Shown here: positions 41,431-50,122 of the stretch, one piece after another
Position numbering within the stretch: the stretch's first letter is position 1
How the letters are laid out: the number at the start of each line of letters is the position of its first letter
Origin: Curtobacterium sp. MCJR17_020
GTDB lineage: Bacteria; Actinomycetota; Actinomycetes; Actinomycetales; Microbacteriaceae
DNA: 64,000 nt
Direction: 5' to 3'
NCBI RefSeq assembly: GCF_003234365.2
Contig: NZ_CP126260.1
Location: 248,001 to 312,000, forward strand
Notes under the pieces: model-generated
Told to the model about the DNA's origin: nothing
Databases searched by the model: none
The model's input: the letters and a program-made list of their open reading frames with translations, nothing else
Made by a program: the position numbers and the translations under genes

Positions 41431-42011
41431 CGGGTGACCTCCGGCAGCGGTTCGGACAGTTCGGAGACGTCCTGCTTCGAACCCAGGGCACGGATGACCA
41501 TGGCCTCGATGCCGAGGGCCTCGCGACGGGCGGCCTCGACCTGTTCGACCCGCTCGGTGTCGAGCACGTGCAGCAGCAGGCGCCGGCGGCGGAGATCGAC
41601 GTCGGCGACGTACGAGCCGGGCACCAGCGAGATCGCGAGGGTCGCCAGCGTGAAGGTCATCTCGGCGGTGGAGTGCAGCTGCACGAGCGTGATGGAGCTG
41701 CGGCGGACACCCCGCGGGCGGAACGCGACCCAGGCGACCCGGAACGACGCCGCGATGACGAGTCCGGACCACACCAGGAGGAACCGGACGGCGTGCACGA
41801 TCGAGAACCGGGCCGACAGCGGGACCGGCGGGAGCGGCAGCGCCTGGGTGACCAGGAGCGCCACCACGATGCCGCAGAGCAGGGTCAGCGGCGTCCACGA
41901 GCCCCAGAGCAGGGCCCACAGGACCGTCAGGCCGGCGACGAGCGGGACGTCGTACCGCCACGCCACCGCGATGCGGCGGGCGTTCGCGACGTGTCGGGTG
42001 TCGGTGTTCAC
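41427..42011 (-). CDS. mrpE: Mrp Na+/H+ antiporter subunit E
   Basis: A 194-residue MrpE/MnhE protein. N-terminal helices (LVAGLTVLWALLWGSWTPL), then the conserved LLVWSGLVIAASFRVAWVAFRP and PGSYVADVDLRRRRLLLHVLD. It stabilises the antiporter complex (family knowledge). The ATG overlaps mrpD's TGA by 4 nt. Confidence 0.92.
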   Translation of the reverse strand: MNTDTRHVANARRIAVAWRYDVPLVAGLTVLWALLWGSWTPLTLLCGIVVALLVTQALPLPPVPLSARFSIVHAVRFLLVWSGLVIAASFRVAWVAFRPRGVRRSSITLVQLHSTAEMTFTLATLAISLVPGSYVADVDLRRRRLLLHVLDTERVEQVEAARREALGIEAMVIRALGSKQDVSELSEPLPEVTR

Positions 42012-43699
42012 CGGTCACCCCCGAGGACGGCCTGCACGTACCGGTCCGGCGACTCGAGCGACTCCGCTGCGCGGCTCGCGTACCCGTAGAGCGGGCCCGC
42101 GACCACGGTGAGGGCGACGGATCCGAGGACCGCGACGGTCGTCACGCCGACGAGCATGCGCGGCAGCCGGACCTTCGTCGGCGCTTCGCCGACCGTCTCG
42201 GTCGACCCGGTGGTCGGACGGGAGGCACTGCTCGCGTGGGGTGCGTCGGTGACCGTCACCGAGCCTCCTGGGTGGAAGGCCTCACCCGTCTCCTCGGAGA
42301 CGGTCAGGGGGGCGGGTTCCGGCGACCGCAGGGCTGCGTGCGGTTCGGCGGTCGTCGCGTGCGGCGCCGCGGCCTCGGCCGCGGGCTTCGGCCGCCAGAA
42401 GGCGGCGTCCCACACGCGCATCAGCGCGTATAGCGTGAGGAGCGACGTGACCACGCCGGCGGCGATCGTGACGTACGCCAACGGGGAGCCGTCCTCGGCG
42501 GCGGCGCGGAACAGCCCGAGCTTGCCGATGAAGCCGGAGAACGGGGGGATGCCGCCCAGGTTGAACGCCGGGATCAGGTACAGCGCGGCCAGCAGCGGCG
42601 CGGCCTTCAACAACCCGCCGAGCGACCGGGTCGACGTGGTCCCACCGACGCGTTCCATCAGGCCGGAAACCAGGAACAACGTGGTCTGCACGACGATGTG
42701 GTGCACCGTGTAGAACACCGCGGCCGCCGTCCCCGCGACCGTCCCGAGCCCGACACCCATCACCATGAAGCCGATGTGGCTGATGAGCGTGAAGGACAGC
42801 AGGCGCTTGACGTCGGTCTGCGACACCGCACCGAGCACCCCGACGACCATCGTCAACACCGCCACCACGAGCAGCACGTTGTTCAACTGCGGCCCGGGGA
42901 AGATCACCGTCTCGAGGCGGATGATCGCGTAGATGCCGACCTTCGTCAGCAGACCGGCGAAGACGGCCGTGACCGGAGCCGGGGCGGTCGGGTACGAGTC
43001 CGGCAGCCAGAACGCCAGCGGGAAGACCGCCGCCTTGATGCCGAACCCGATGAGCAGCATGGTGTGCAGGAGCAGCTGCACGTGCTCGGGCAGCTCGGCG
43101 ACGCGCTCGCTGATCTGCGCGATGTTGACCGTGCCGGTCGCGCCGTACACCAGGCCGATCGCGGCGAGGAAGATCGCCGACGCGATCAGGCTCGTGACGA
43201 TGTACGTGGTGCCGGCCCGGACCCGCTGCTCGCTGCCGCCCAGGGTGATCAGCACGTAGCTCGCCACGAGCAGCATCTCGAACGCGACGTAGAGGTTGAA
43301 CAGGTCGCCGGCGATGAACGAGTCGAGCACACCCGCGGCCAGGACGAGGTAGGTCGGGTAGAAGATCGTGACCGGGGCTTCACCGTCGTCGGCTGCGAGC
43401 CCCTGGCCGATCGAGAACAGCAGGACGATGAGCAGCACGCTGGCGCTCACCGTGAGGAGCAGGGCGCTCAGGCGGTCGACCACCAGCGAGATGCCGTACG
43501 GGGCGTCCCACCCGCCGACCTGCACGACGATGGTGCCGTGGTGGTCGACGAGCACCATGAGGGTCGCGGCGACGGCGAGTGCGACGACGAGCACCACGAC
43601 GGTGATCGCTCGCTGCAGCTTCTGGTGCCGCAGGAGGCCGAGTGCGACGGCTGCGCCGAGCAGCGGGACGAGGACGAGGAGCGGGACGAGCCAGGTCAT
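42008..43699 (-). CDS. mrpD: Mrp Na+/H+ antiporter subunit D
   Basis: A 563-residue MrpD/MnhD, homologous to complex I NuoL/M/N subunits. The proton-channel region includes FNLYVAFEMLLVASYVLIT with the key Glu, FGIKAAVFPLAFWLPDSYPTAPAPVTAVFAG with the conserved Lys, and TDVKRLLSFTLISHIGFMVMG. A low-complexity Ala/Pro/Thr/Glu insertion (about residues 430-515) separates the last two membrane helices, unusual for MrpD, whose length is normally near 490-500. The ATG overlaps mrpE's partner and the mrpC stop as ATGA (43699). Confidence 0.93.
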   Translation of the reverse strand: MTWLVPLLVLVPLLGAAVALGLLRHQKLQRAITVVVLVVALAVAATLMVLVDHHGTIVVQVGGWDAPYGISLVVDRLSALLLTVSASVLLIVLLFSIGQGLAADDGEAPVTIFYPTYLVLAAGVLDSFIAGDLFNLYVAFEMLLVASYVLITLGGSEQRVRAGTTYIVTSLIASAIFLAAIGLVYGATGTVNIAQISERVAELPEHVQLLLHTMLLIGFGIKAAVFPLAFWLPDSYPTAPAPVTAVFAGLLTKVGIYAIIRLETVIFPGPQLNNVLLVVAVLTMVVGVLGAVSQTDVKRLLSFTLISHIGFMVMGVGLGTVAGTAAAVFYTVHHIVVQTTLFLVSGLMERVGGTTSTRSLGGLLKAAPLLAALYLIPAFNLGGIPPFSGFIGKLGLFRAAAEDGSPLAYVTIAAGVVTSLLTLYALMRVWDAAFWRPKPAAEAAAPHATTAEPHAALRSPEPAPLTVSEETGEAFHPGGSVTVTDAPHASSASRPTTGSTETVGEAPTKVRLPRMLVGVTTVAVLGSVALTVVAGPLYGYASRAAESLESPDRYVQAVLGGDR

Positions 43700-44148
43700 C
43701 GGTTCACTCCGTCCTGGTGCGGTTGGTGTTCGTGCGGATCGTCGGCGTCCTCGGGGGACTTCGGGTCGAAGTCGGCTTCCGGGTCGTCGTCGGGGTCGTC
43801 GCGCGTGCGGCCGATGGCGACGTCCGCTTCGTCGACCTCGACCTCGTCGGCGCGGGACAGCTGCCACGAGCGGTGGATGAGGGCGAGCAGGAACGCGCTG
43901 ACGGCGAAGGTGATGACGATCGCGGTCAGGGCGAAGGCCTGGGGGAGCGGGTCGGTGATGCCCTCGGAGGACTTGCCGATCGGTGGGTTGCCGGCAGCGC
44001 CGGACATCACCAGCAGGAGCAGGTTCAGGGCGTTGCCGAGCAGCAGGAAGCCGAGCAGCATCCGGGTCAGGGACCGTTCGAGCAGCAGGTAGACGCCGCA
44101 GGAGAACAGCACGGCCATCGCGATCACGAGGACGAGGGTGACGGTCAT
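43696..44148 (-). CDS. mrpC: Mrp Na+/H+ antiporter subunit C
   Basis: A 150-residue MrpC/MnhC (NuoK-like) protein. Three helices with CGVYLLLERSLTRMLLGFLLLGNALNLLLL and LPQAFALTAIVITFAVSAFLLAL. An acidic, disordered-looking tail of about 45 residues rich in Asp and Glu ends HQPHQDGVNR; typical MrpC is about 112-125 residues. The ATG overlaps mrpA's TGA by 4 nt. Confidence 0.93.
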   Translation of the reverse strand: MTVTLVLVIAMAVLFSCGVYLLLERSLTRMLLGFLLLGNALNLLLLVMSGAAGNPPIGKSSEGITDPLPQAFALTAIVITFAVSAFLLALIHRSWQLSRADEVEVDEADVAIGRTRDDPDDDPEADFDPKSPEDADDPHEHQPHQDGVNR

Positions 44149-47057
44149 GTGGCGCTCCCTTCCGGGGTGGGGGCGTCGAGGGTGTCGCGGGCCGACCCCT
44201 CGGTGGTGTCGCGGGTGGGCGCCGAGGAGTCCTCGAGGCGTTGCCGGTCCACCTCGGCGCCGAGGCTGCGGAGGACGTCGAGCACCAGGCCGACGACGAC
44301 CAGGTACACGCCGATGTCGAAGAACGTCGCGGTGACGAACTCGACGTGGCCGAGGATCGGGACGGTCGCCTCGAAGAACTCGGAGTACAGGGCTTCGCGA
44401 CCGAAGAACAGCGGCACGATCGCGGTGATCGCCGCTGTCGCGACACCGAGCCCGAGCAGTCGACCGGCCCGGACCGGGGCGGCGGCGCCGAGTTCTGCCG
44501 GGCCGCCCGCCAGGTAGCGGGCCGCCAGGGCGATGCCGGCGACGAGGCCACCGGCGAAGCCGCCGCCGGCCGCGTTGTGCCCGGCGAACAGCAGGTACAC
44601 CGACAGGACGATGAGCCCGTGGAACAGCAGTCGGACCACGACGTCGAGGAGTGCCGAGCGGCCGGTCGGGATGGCGGCGCTCGTCGGCAGCCAGGCGCGC
44701 GGCTCGCCGTCGGTGCGCTGGCCGTCGGCCGTCAGGGTCTCCGGCAGGTCACGGAGCCGGGGCAGCGTGTCCTCGCGGGAGTTCACGAAGATGAGGCTCG
44801 CGACGCCCGTGGCCGCGGCGACGACGACGGTGAGCTCCCCGAGGGTGTCCCAGCCGCGCAGGTCGACGAGGGCGACGTTGACGACGTTGAGGCCGTGGCC
44901 GAACGAGCTCGTGAGCGCCGGCAGGTCCGGCCAGATCGGGTCGGCGGTGCGCGCCGAGGCGGCGACGATGACGACGATCGCCAGTGTGAGGCCGGCCAGC
45001 CCCGCGAAGAGCGCACGCACGATGCGGAACCGGCTCGGGTTCGTCGTCGCGATGCGCGGGGGAAGGCGCCGGAGCACCAGGACGAACGCGATGAGGGTGA
45101 CGGTCTCGACCACGAGCTGCGTGAGGGCGAGGTCGACGGCGCCGTGCAGGACGAACAGGACGGACATGCCGTAGCCGGTCACGCCCACCAGGACGGCGGC
45201 GGCGAACCGGGTCTTCGCGGTGAGGACGGCGATGGCGCCGACGGACATCACGATGACGACCGGGATCTGGCCCCACGAGTCCGAGAACCGGACGTGGAAC
45301 TCCCACGGCCCTCCGAGCACGAGGTTCGCGAGCGCACCCGCCACGAACACCGACAGGATCACCGTCAGGTAGTAAGGGAGCGAACCCCGCTGGACACCGG
45401 CGGTCAGGCCCGTCGCGAACCGGTCGAGGCCGCGCATGAGGTGCCGGTAGGTGCCCGAGGCGCTCGGGAACCCGGCGAGCTGGTGCTGCAGTGCCTCGAC
45501 CAGACGTCGGAGGGCGAACAGTGCGAGACCGCCGACCAGGGTGACGGCCGAGATGCCGAGCGCCGGTTCGAGGCCGTGCCAGAGCGCGAGGTGGGGGACT
45601 TCCTCGCCGGGGAGCGAGGCCATCGTCGCCGCGGGCTCGATGCCGTGCGCGACGACCGGGGTCAGCAGGCCGAGGGCGAGACCGGTCAGCGCCAGGATCG
45701 ACGGCACCACACCCAGACCGTGCAGGGCGTGCGGTTCCGTCTGGGCGACGTCGGGCTTGCGGGCGAACGCTCCCCAGAAGAATCGGAGTGAGTACGCCAC
45801 GGTGAGCACCGAGCCGAGCGTCACGCCGACGAGGGCGAACCAGGCCCAGCCGGCGTCGGGACCGTGCAGCGACTCGGTGAAGCCGGTCAGCACGGCTTCC
45901 TTCGCGACGAAGCCGATCGTCGGCGGGATGCCGGCCATCGACACGAGCGCGAGGGCGGCCACGACGGCCAGCCACGGTGCCTTCCGACCGAGGCCGCTCA
46001 GGCGCCCGAGGTCGCGAGTGCCGGTGGTGTGGTCGATCGCGCCGACCACCAGGAAGAGCGTGGACTTGAACGCGGCGTGCGCCACGAGCAGGGCGACCCC
46101 GCCGAGCGCCACCGCGGGCGCGCCCCACCCGGCGGCGAGCACGAGGAACCCGAGCTGCGCGACGGTGCCGTAGGCGAGCAGGAGCTTGAGGTCGGTCTGG
46201 CGGAGCGCCCGGTAGCCACCGATGAGCATGCCGAGGACACCGAGCACGGTGATCGTCTCGCGCCAGCCGTCGAGCAGTGCGAACGCCGGAGCGAGCCGGG
46301 CCACGAGGTAGATGCCGGCCTTCACCATCGCTGCGGCGTGCAGGTACGCGCTGACCGGGGTCGGAGCTGCCATGGCCGCCGGCAACCAGAAGTGGAACGG
46401 CACGATCGCCGACTTCGTCAGCGCGCCGAGCAGGACGAGGACCACCGAGACGGTGACGATCGGTCCGGTCGGCGGGGCGGCGATGATGCCGGAGAGCGAG
46501 GTCGTGCCCGCCGCGACCGACAGCATGACCAGACCGGCGAGCATCGCCAGACCGCCGGCGGTGGTGACGACGAGGGCCTGCATCGCGGCCGCACGGCTCG
46601 CACGCTTGTCGGCGTCGTGTCCGATGAGCAGGTACGAGAAGACCGTGGTGGCTTCCCACAGGACGAAGAGCACGATGACGTCGTCGGCGAGGACGAGGCC
46701 GAACATCGACCCGGCGAACGCGGTCAGCACGCCCGCGAACCGACCGATCCCCGGTTCGTCGCGCCCGAAGTACGAGGCGCAGTAGACGAGCACGAGGGCC
46801 CCGACGATCGACACCACGAGCGCGAGCACCCACGACAGGGCGTCCATCCGCAGCGTGATCTCGAGGTCGAGCTGCGGGACCCACCGGTGCCGTTCGACGA
46901 CGCTGCCGTGCAGGGCCGCGTCCGTCTGCAGCACCGTCAGCACGGCGGCGGCTGCGGGCGCGAGGGCGGCCACGGTGAACACGCGGCGGCCGAGGACGGG
47001 GGTCAGGGCGGGGACGATCAGGGCGACGATCGCGAACGCGACGAGGACGAGGACCAT
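44145..47057 (-). CDS. mrpA: Mrp Na+/H+ antiporter subunit A fused to MrpB
   Basis: A 970-residue MrpA with the MrpB domain fused at the C-terminus, so no separate mrpB gene is needed. N-terminal NuoL-like half: SYFGRDEPGIGRFAGVLTAF, VLFVLWEATTVFSYLLIGHD, PFHFWLPAAMAAPTPVSAYLHAA and KLLLAYGTVAQLGFLV. The middle extension holds ELTVVVAAATGVASLIF, and residues about 790-920 form MnhB: VVRLLFHGLIVLSVYLLFAGHNAAGGGFAGGL. The acidic C-terminal tail is variable. The complex exports Na+ for H+ and supports alkali and salt tolerance. GAGGAGG precedes ATG 47057. Promoter lies in the 109-nt gap 47058-47166. Confidence 0.94.
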   Translation of the reverse strand: MVLVLVAFAIVALIVPALTPVLGRRVFTVAALAPAAAAVLTVLQTDAALHGSVVERHRWVPQLDLEITLRMDALSWVLALVVSIVGALVLVYCASYFGRDEPGIGRFAGVLTAFAGSMFGLVLADDVIVLFVLWEATTVFSYLLIGHDADKRASRAAAMQALVVTTAGGLAMLAGLVMLSVAAGTTSLSGIIAAPPTGPIVTVSVVLVLLGALTKSAIVPFHFWLPAAMAAPTPVSAYLHAAAMVKAGIYLVARLAPAFALLDGWRETITVLGVLGMLIGGYRALRQTDLKLLLAYGTVAQLGFLVLAAGWGAPAVALGGVALLVAHAAFKSTLFLVVGAIDHTTGTRDLGRLSGLGRKAPWLAVVAALALVSMAGIPPTIGFVAKEAVLTGFTESLHGPDAGWAWFALVGVTLGSVLTVAYSLRFFWGAFARKPDVAQTEPHALHGLGVVPSILALTGLALGLLTPVVAHGIEPAATMASLPGEEVPHLALWHGLEPALGISAVTLVGGLALFALRRLVEALQHQLAGFPSASGTYRHLMRGLDRFATGLTAGVQRGSLPYYLTVILSVFVAGALANLVLGGPWEFHVRFSDSWGQIPVVIVMSVGAIAVLTAKTRFAAAVLVGVTGYGMSVLFVLHGAVDLALTQLVVETVTLIAFVLVLRRLPPRIATTNPSRFRIVRALFAGLAGLTLAIVVIVAASARTADPIWPDLPALTSSFGHGLNVVNVALVDLRGWDTLGELTVVVAAATGVASLIFVNSREDTLPRLRDLPETLTADGQRTDGEPRAWLPTSAAIPTGRSALLDVVVRLLFHGLIVLSVYLLFAGHNAAGGGFAGGLVAGIALAARYLAGGPAELGAAAPVRAGRLLGLGVATAAITAIVPLFFGREALYSEFFEATVPILGHVEFVTATFFDIGVYLVVVGLVLDVLRSLGAEVDRQRLEDSSAPTRDTTEGSARDTLDAPTPEGSAT

Positions 47058-47166
47058 CGGGCACCTCCTCGGGGTCGGGCTGCAGTCCGGCTCACTGGGC
47101 CCTCACAGCCTACGAAGAGTGGGATGTGCAGAACCTGTGCGACCGGACAGCCTGCCCGCGCTCGGT

Positions 47167-48111
47167 TCACACTGTGAACACCACTCTGCCCGTGCTCCCG
47201 GCGGGCTGTCCGGCCCACGTCGCCTCGACGTCCGCCAACCGCACGGCCGTCGCGTCCACCCGGACGGTGCCGTCCGCGATCGCACTGACGATGCCCGGGA
47301 GCTCGGCGACGAACCCGGCGCGGCCGACCGAGCCCTGCCCACTGCCGACGATCGTCAGGCCCGAGGCGCGCAGAGCAGCGGACGGGATCGTCGCCTCGTG
47401 TCCCGCGGTGGAGCCGATCGCGATCCAGTCGAGTCGTCGGCCCGGGTCGGTGCGGGCGGTGACGACGGCGCGCATCACGTCCGCCGCGGGCTGGCCCCAG
47501 ACGTAGTCGATGACGACGTCCACGTCGGCTGCCGCTGCACCGAGGGCGTCGACGTCGGTCAACGGCAGCACGACGTCGGCGCCGAGGGCGGTGAGCGCCG
47601 CCAGCCGCTCCGGGTTGCGCCCGCTCGCGACGACGTGTGCGGCACCGAGGTGCTTCGCCACCTGCACCGCCGCAGTGCCCGAGGCCCCGGTCGCGCCGAG
47701 CACGAGGACGCGGCTGCCCTGGGCGAAGTCGATCCGCCGGCGCAGGGCCACCCACGACGACAGCACCGGGTTCACGCCGGCGGCCACGGTGACCGGGTCG
47801 GCACCGTCGGGCAGGACGACGCTCGCCCGTGGGTCGACCGCGACGCGCTCGGCCATGGTGCCGCGGGTGTCGCTCGCGACGGCGACGTAGCGGAGCGTGC
47901 CGTCGGGGAAGCGGGCGACGCCGTCGACGCCGGGGACCAGGGGGAGCGCGCCCTCGCTGGTGTAGTGCGAACCGTCGGCCTGCGAGCGGACCCGAGGGTG
48001 GAGCCCGGCCGCGACGACGTCGACGACGACCTCGCCGGGTCCGGGAGTCGGTTCGTCGAACTCCTGCCAGGTCGGGACGTGGCCGAACTCGGTGACGACT
48101 GCTGCGTGCAT
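47167..48111 (-). CDS. Quinone-oxidoreductase-like zinc-less MDR dehydrogenase
   Basis: A 314-residue medium-chain dehydrogenase/reductase of the quinone-reductase type, without zinc-binding Cys residues. It has FDEPTPGPGEVVVDVVAAGLHP, the Rossmann LVLGATGASGTAAVQVAKHLGA and DVVIDYVWGQPAADV. NADPH-dependent reduction of quinones or enones is expected. Start ATG 48111 is preferred because GGAGG lies 5 nt before it; the ATG at 48123 would place that site inside the gene. Divergent to a MarR regulator with two 13-bp operator boxes between (48127-48162). Confidence 0.88.
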   Translation of the reverse strand: MHAAVVTEFGHVPTWQEFDEPTPGPGEVVVDVVAAGLHPRVRSQADGSHYTSEGALPLVPGVDGVARFPDGTLRYVAVASDTRGTMAERVAVDPRASVVLPDGADPVTVAAGVNPVLSSWVALRRRIDFAQGSRVLVLGATGASGTAAVQVAKHLGAAHVVASGRNPERLAALTALGADVVLPLTDVDALGAAAADVDVVIDYVWGQPAADVMRAVVTARTDPGRRLDWIAIGSTAGHEATIPSAALRASGLTIVGSGQGSVGRAGFVAELPGIVSAIADGTVRVDATAVRLADVEATWAGQPAGSTGRVVFTV

Positions 48112-48126
48112 GGTGTCCTCCATTTG

Positions 48127-48162
48127 CTTCGTGTTACGAACAAAGTAGTTCGCATCACGAAG
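48127..48162. promoter_or_regulatory. Two-box MarR operator
   Basis: CTTCGTGTTACGAAC (48127-48141) and GTTCGCATCACGAAG (48148-48162) form an inverted repeat matching at 13 of 15 positions, spacer aaagta. Each box is itself a 13-bp palindrome: TTCGT-gtt-ACGAA and TTCGc-atc-aCGAA. It overlaps the region upstream of both divergent genes, 10 nt before the MarR -10 (TAGGCT, 48172-48177). Confidence 0.8.
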
Positions 48163-48183
48163 TTCGTCAACTAGGCTGGAGCG

Positions 48184-48600
48184 GTGCAGGAGATGACCGA
48201 GGACGAGCAGCTCGTCGATGCCCTGGGCGAGGCCGCGTTCCGGACGATGGGGCCGCTGACCGGGCTCGCGGCCGATGCGGGGCTGTCGCTGACGCAGCTG
48301 CGAGTCCTCGCGATCCTGCGTGACCGTCGTCTGCGGATCGGTGACCTGGCGCAGTACCTGGGGCTCGAGAAGTCGACGATGACCGGGTTGGTGGCGCGCG
48401 CGGAGAAGAAGGGGTTGCTCGCACGGCAGCCGAACGCGGACGACGCCCGTGCGGTGGACGTCGTGATCACCGACGCCGGTCTCGAGGTGGCGCGCTCGCT
48501 CGAGGGCGCGATCCGCGATGCACTGCTGCCGCTCACCGCTCGGTTGCCGGAGCGGGACCGGCGGCAGCTGCGCGCGCTCCTGGAGCGGATGCTCCGCTGA
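48184..48600 (+). CDS. MarR family regulator of the MDR gene
   Basis: A 138-residue MarR protein: helix-turn-helix with RIGDLAQYLGLEKSTMTGLVARAEKKGLLAR, split as LGLEKSTMTGLV and the wing PNADDARAVDVVIT. Likely self-regulating and repressing the divergent quinone-reductase-like gene through the two-box operator. The GTG at 48184 lies 6 nt after TAGGCT, a leaderless start; an ATG 9 nt in is also possible but has AGGAG directly against it. Confidence 0.88.
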   Translation: MQEMTEDEQLVDALGEAAFRTMGPLTGLAADAGLSLTQLRVLAILRDRRLRIGDLAQYLGLEKSTMTGLVARAEKKGLLARQPNADDARAVDVVITDAGLEVARSLEGAIRDALLPLTARLPERDRRQLRALLERMLR

Positions 48601-48604
48601 ACCC

Positions 48605-49354
48605 TCAGCGGCCGTGTGCGCGTGCCGGGATCTGCGTCGCGAGCTTGCCGCCGGAGACGTCGAGCAGCGTGCCGGTGATGTAGCCCGAGGCGTCGCTCGC
48701 CACGAAGACGAGCAGGTCGGCGACGTCGTCCGCGGTCTCCCACCGGCGCAGCGACAGGGTGTCGAGCAGGCGGTCCTGGGCCTCGGTCGGCATGGTCGCG
48801 AAGCCGTTCATCGCCGTCGGGACCATGCCCGGCGCGTACGCGTTGACGGTGATGCCCCACGGGCCGAGTTCCGACGCCAGCACCCGGGTGAACGAGACGA
48901 CCGCGGCCTTGGACGCCGCGTAGGCAGCGCTGCCGACACTCGGGATGATCGCGGCGAACGAGGCGGCGTTGATGATCCGCCCCCGGCCCGCGGCCTGCAT
49001 CACCGGCGCGACGGCCTGGCTCATCAGGAAGGTGCCGCCGAGGTTGACGTCCATGCACCGGCGCCAGGCGTCCCACTGCAGCTCGGCGACGGTGCCCTCG
49101 ACGTTGATGCCGGCGTTGTTCACGAGCACGTCGATCGTGCCGTGGCGGGCGACGACCTCGTCGACGGCGGCCCGGACCGACTCCGGATCGGCGACGTTGC
49201 ACACGACGTGGTCGAGCGGGAAGTCGGGCTCGAAGGCCAGGTCGAGGGCGACGACGCGGCAGCCCTCGGCAGCGAAGCGATCGGCGAGCGTGCGTCCGAT
49301 CCCGCGTGCTGCGCCGGTCACGACCACCACACGGTCGGTCAGGTCGAGGTGCAT
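48605..49354 (-). CDS. SDR family oxidoreductase
   Basis: A 249-residue classical SDR: VTGAARGIGRTLADRFAAEG, LVNNAGINVEG, Ser in NAASFAAI and Tyr-x3-Lys in YAASK, C-terminal GTLLDVSGGKLA. Asp after strand 2 (VALDLAFEP) suggests NAD. The context with a FadR-type regulator and an SMP-30 lactonase suggests a sugar or sugar-acid dehydrogenase (inference). GGAGCAACG precedes ATG 49354. Divergent with the SDR at 49400 across a 17-nt palindromic operator. Confidence 0.88.
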   Translation of the reverse strand: MHLDLTDRVVVVTGAARGIGRTLADRFAAEGCRVVALDLAFEPDFPLDHVVCNVADPESVRAAVDEVVARHGTIDVLVNNAGINVEGTVAELQWDAWRRCMDVNLGGTFLMSQAVAPVMQAAGRGRIINAASFAAIIPSVGSAAYAASKAAVVSFTRVLASELGPWGITVNAYAPGMVPTAMNGFATMPTEAQDRLLDTLSLRRWETADDVADLLVFVASDASGYITGTLLDVSGGKLATQIPARAHGR

Positions 49355-49378
49355 CGTTGCTCCTGTCGTCGTTTCCTT

Positions 49379-49395
49379 CAATAGGCATACTATTG
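49379..49395. promoter_or_regulatory. FadR/GntR-type operator between divergent SDR genes
   Basis: CAATAG-gcata-CTATTG, a perfect 6-bp inverted repeat with 5-nt spacer, AT-rich in GC-rich surroundings. It contains the rightward -10 (TACTAT, 49388-49393) for the gene starting at 49400. The nearest regulator gene, FadR-type at 50119, is the second gene of that transcript, so it probably controls both directions. Confidence 0.75.
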
Positions 49396-49399
49396 CAGC

Positions 49400-50122
49400 A
49401 TGGCGAAGCAACGGGTGCTCTGGGTCACCGGCGGCGGCAGCGGCATGGGCGCCGCGAGTGCCGAGGCCGCTGCGCGCGACGGGTGGACGGTGGTCCTGAG
49501 CGGGCGGCGCGTGGACCGGCTCGAGCAGGTCGCGGCGACGATCACGGCCTCCGGCGGCACGGCGGAGGCCCTGCCCCTCGACGCTGCCGATCCCGCTGCC
49601 GTCGCGTCTGCGCGGGACACCGTGCTCGAGCGGTTCGGACGACTCGACGCGGTCGTGCTCGCCGCCGGGCTGAACGCGCCGCGGCGCCGGTGGGACGACC
49701 AGTCGTTGCCGGACTTCCGCGCGATCGTCGACACGAACCTCACTGCGGTGGTCACGGTCGTCGACGCCGCACTGCCTGCGCTGCGCGAGTCCGGCGGCGT
49801 GGTCGTCGTGGTGTCGTCCTACGCCGGGTGGTCCTTCCAGCCCGGCGCCGGCGTCGCGTACTCCGCCTCGAAGACCGCCCTCGGTTCGGTCGTCCGGAGC
49901 CTCAACCAGCAGGAGGCACACCGCGGGGTCCGCGCGACGCACCTGTGCCCCGGTGACGTCGCGACCGACTTCCTCGACCAGCGGCCCTCGGTGCCCGACG
50001 CCGCCGCACGATCGGTGATGCTGCAGCCGGAGGACATCGCCCGGGCGGTGTCGTTCGTGCTCGAGGCGCCGTCGTACATGCGCGTCGACGAACTCGTGGT
50101 CAGCCCGGTGTCCCAGCGGTGA
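49400..50122 (+). CDS. SDR family oxidoreductase
   Basis: A 240-residue SDR: VTGGGSGMGAASAE, Ser in VSSYAG, Tyr-x3-Lys in YSASK. NNAG is replaced by VLAAGLN, so the Asn is absent. GGRRVDRLE-like SGRRVDRLE after strand 2 points to NADP. It is translationally coupled to the FadR-type gene (GTGA overlap at 50119-50122). ATG 49400 lies 6 nt after TACTAT, inside the operator, with no Shine-Dalgarno. Confidence 0.86.
   Translation: MAKQRVLWVTGGGSGMGAASAEAAARDGWTVVLSGRRVDRLEQVAATITASGGTAEALPLDAADPAAVASARDTVLERFGRLDAVVLAAGLNAPRRRWDDQSLPDFRAIVDTNLTAVVTVVDAALPALRESGGVVVVVSSYAGWSFQPGAGVAYSASKTALGSVVRSLNQQEAHRGVRATHLCPGDVATDFLDQRPSVPDAAARSVMLQPEDIARAVSFVLEAPSYMRVDELVVSPVSQR

Noticed and set aside
44749..47064. 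771-codon antisense-frame ORF over mrpA
   Set aside because: Arg/Pro-rich translation in another frame of mrpA with no domain; typical shadow in high-GC DNA.
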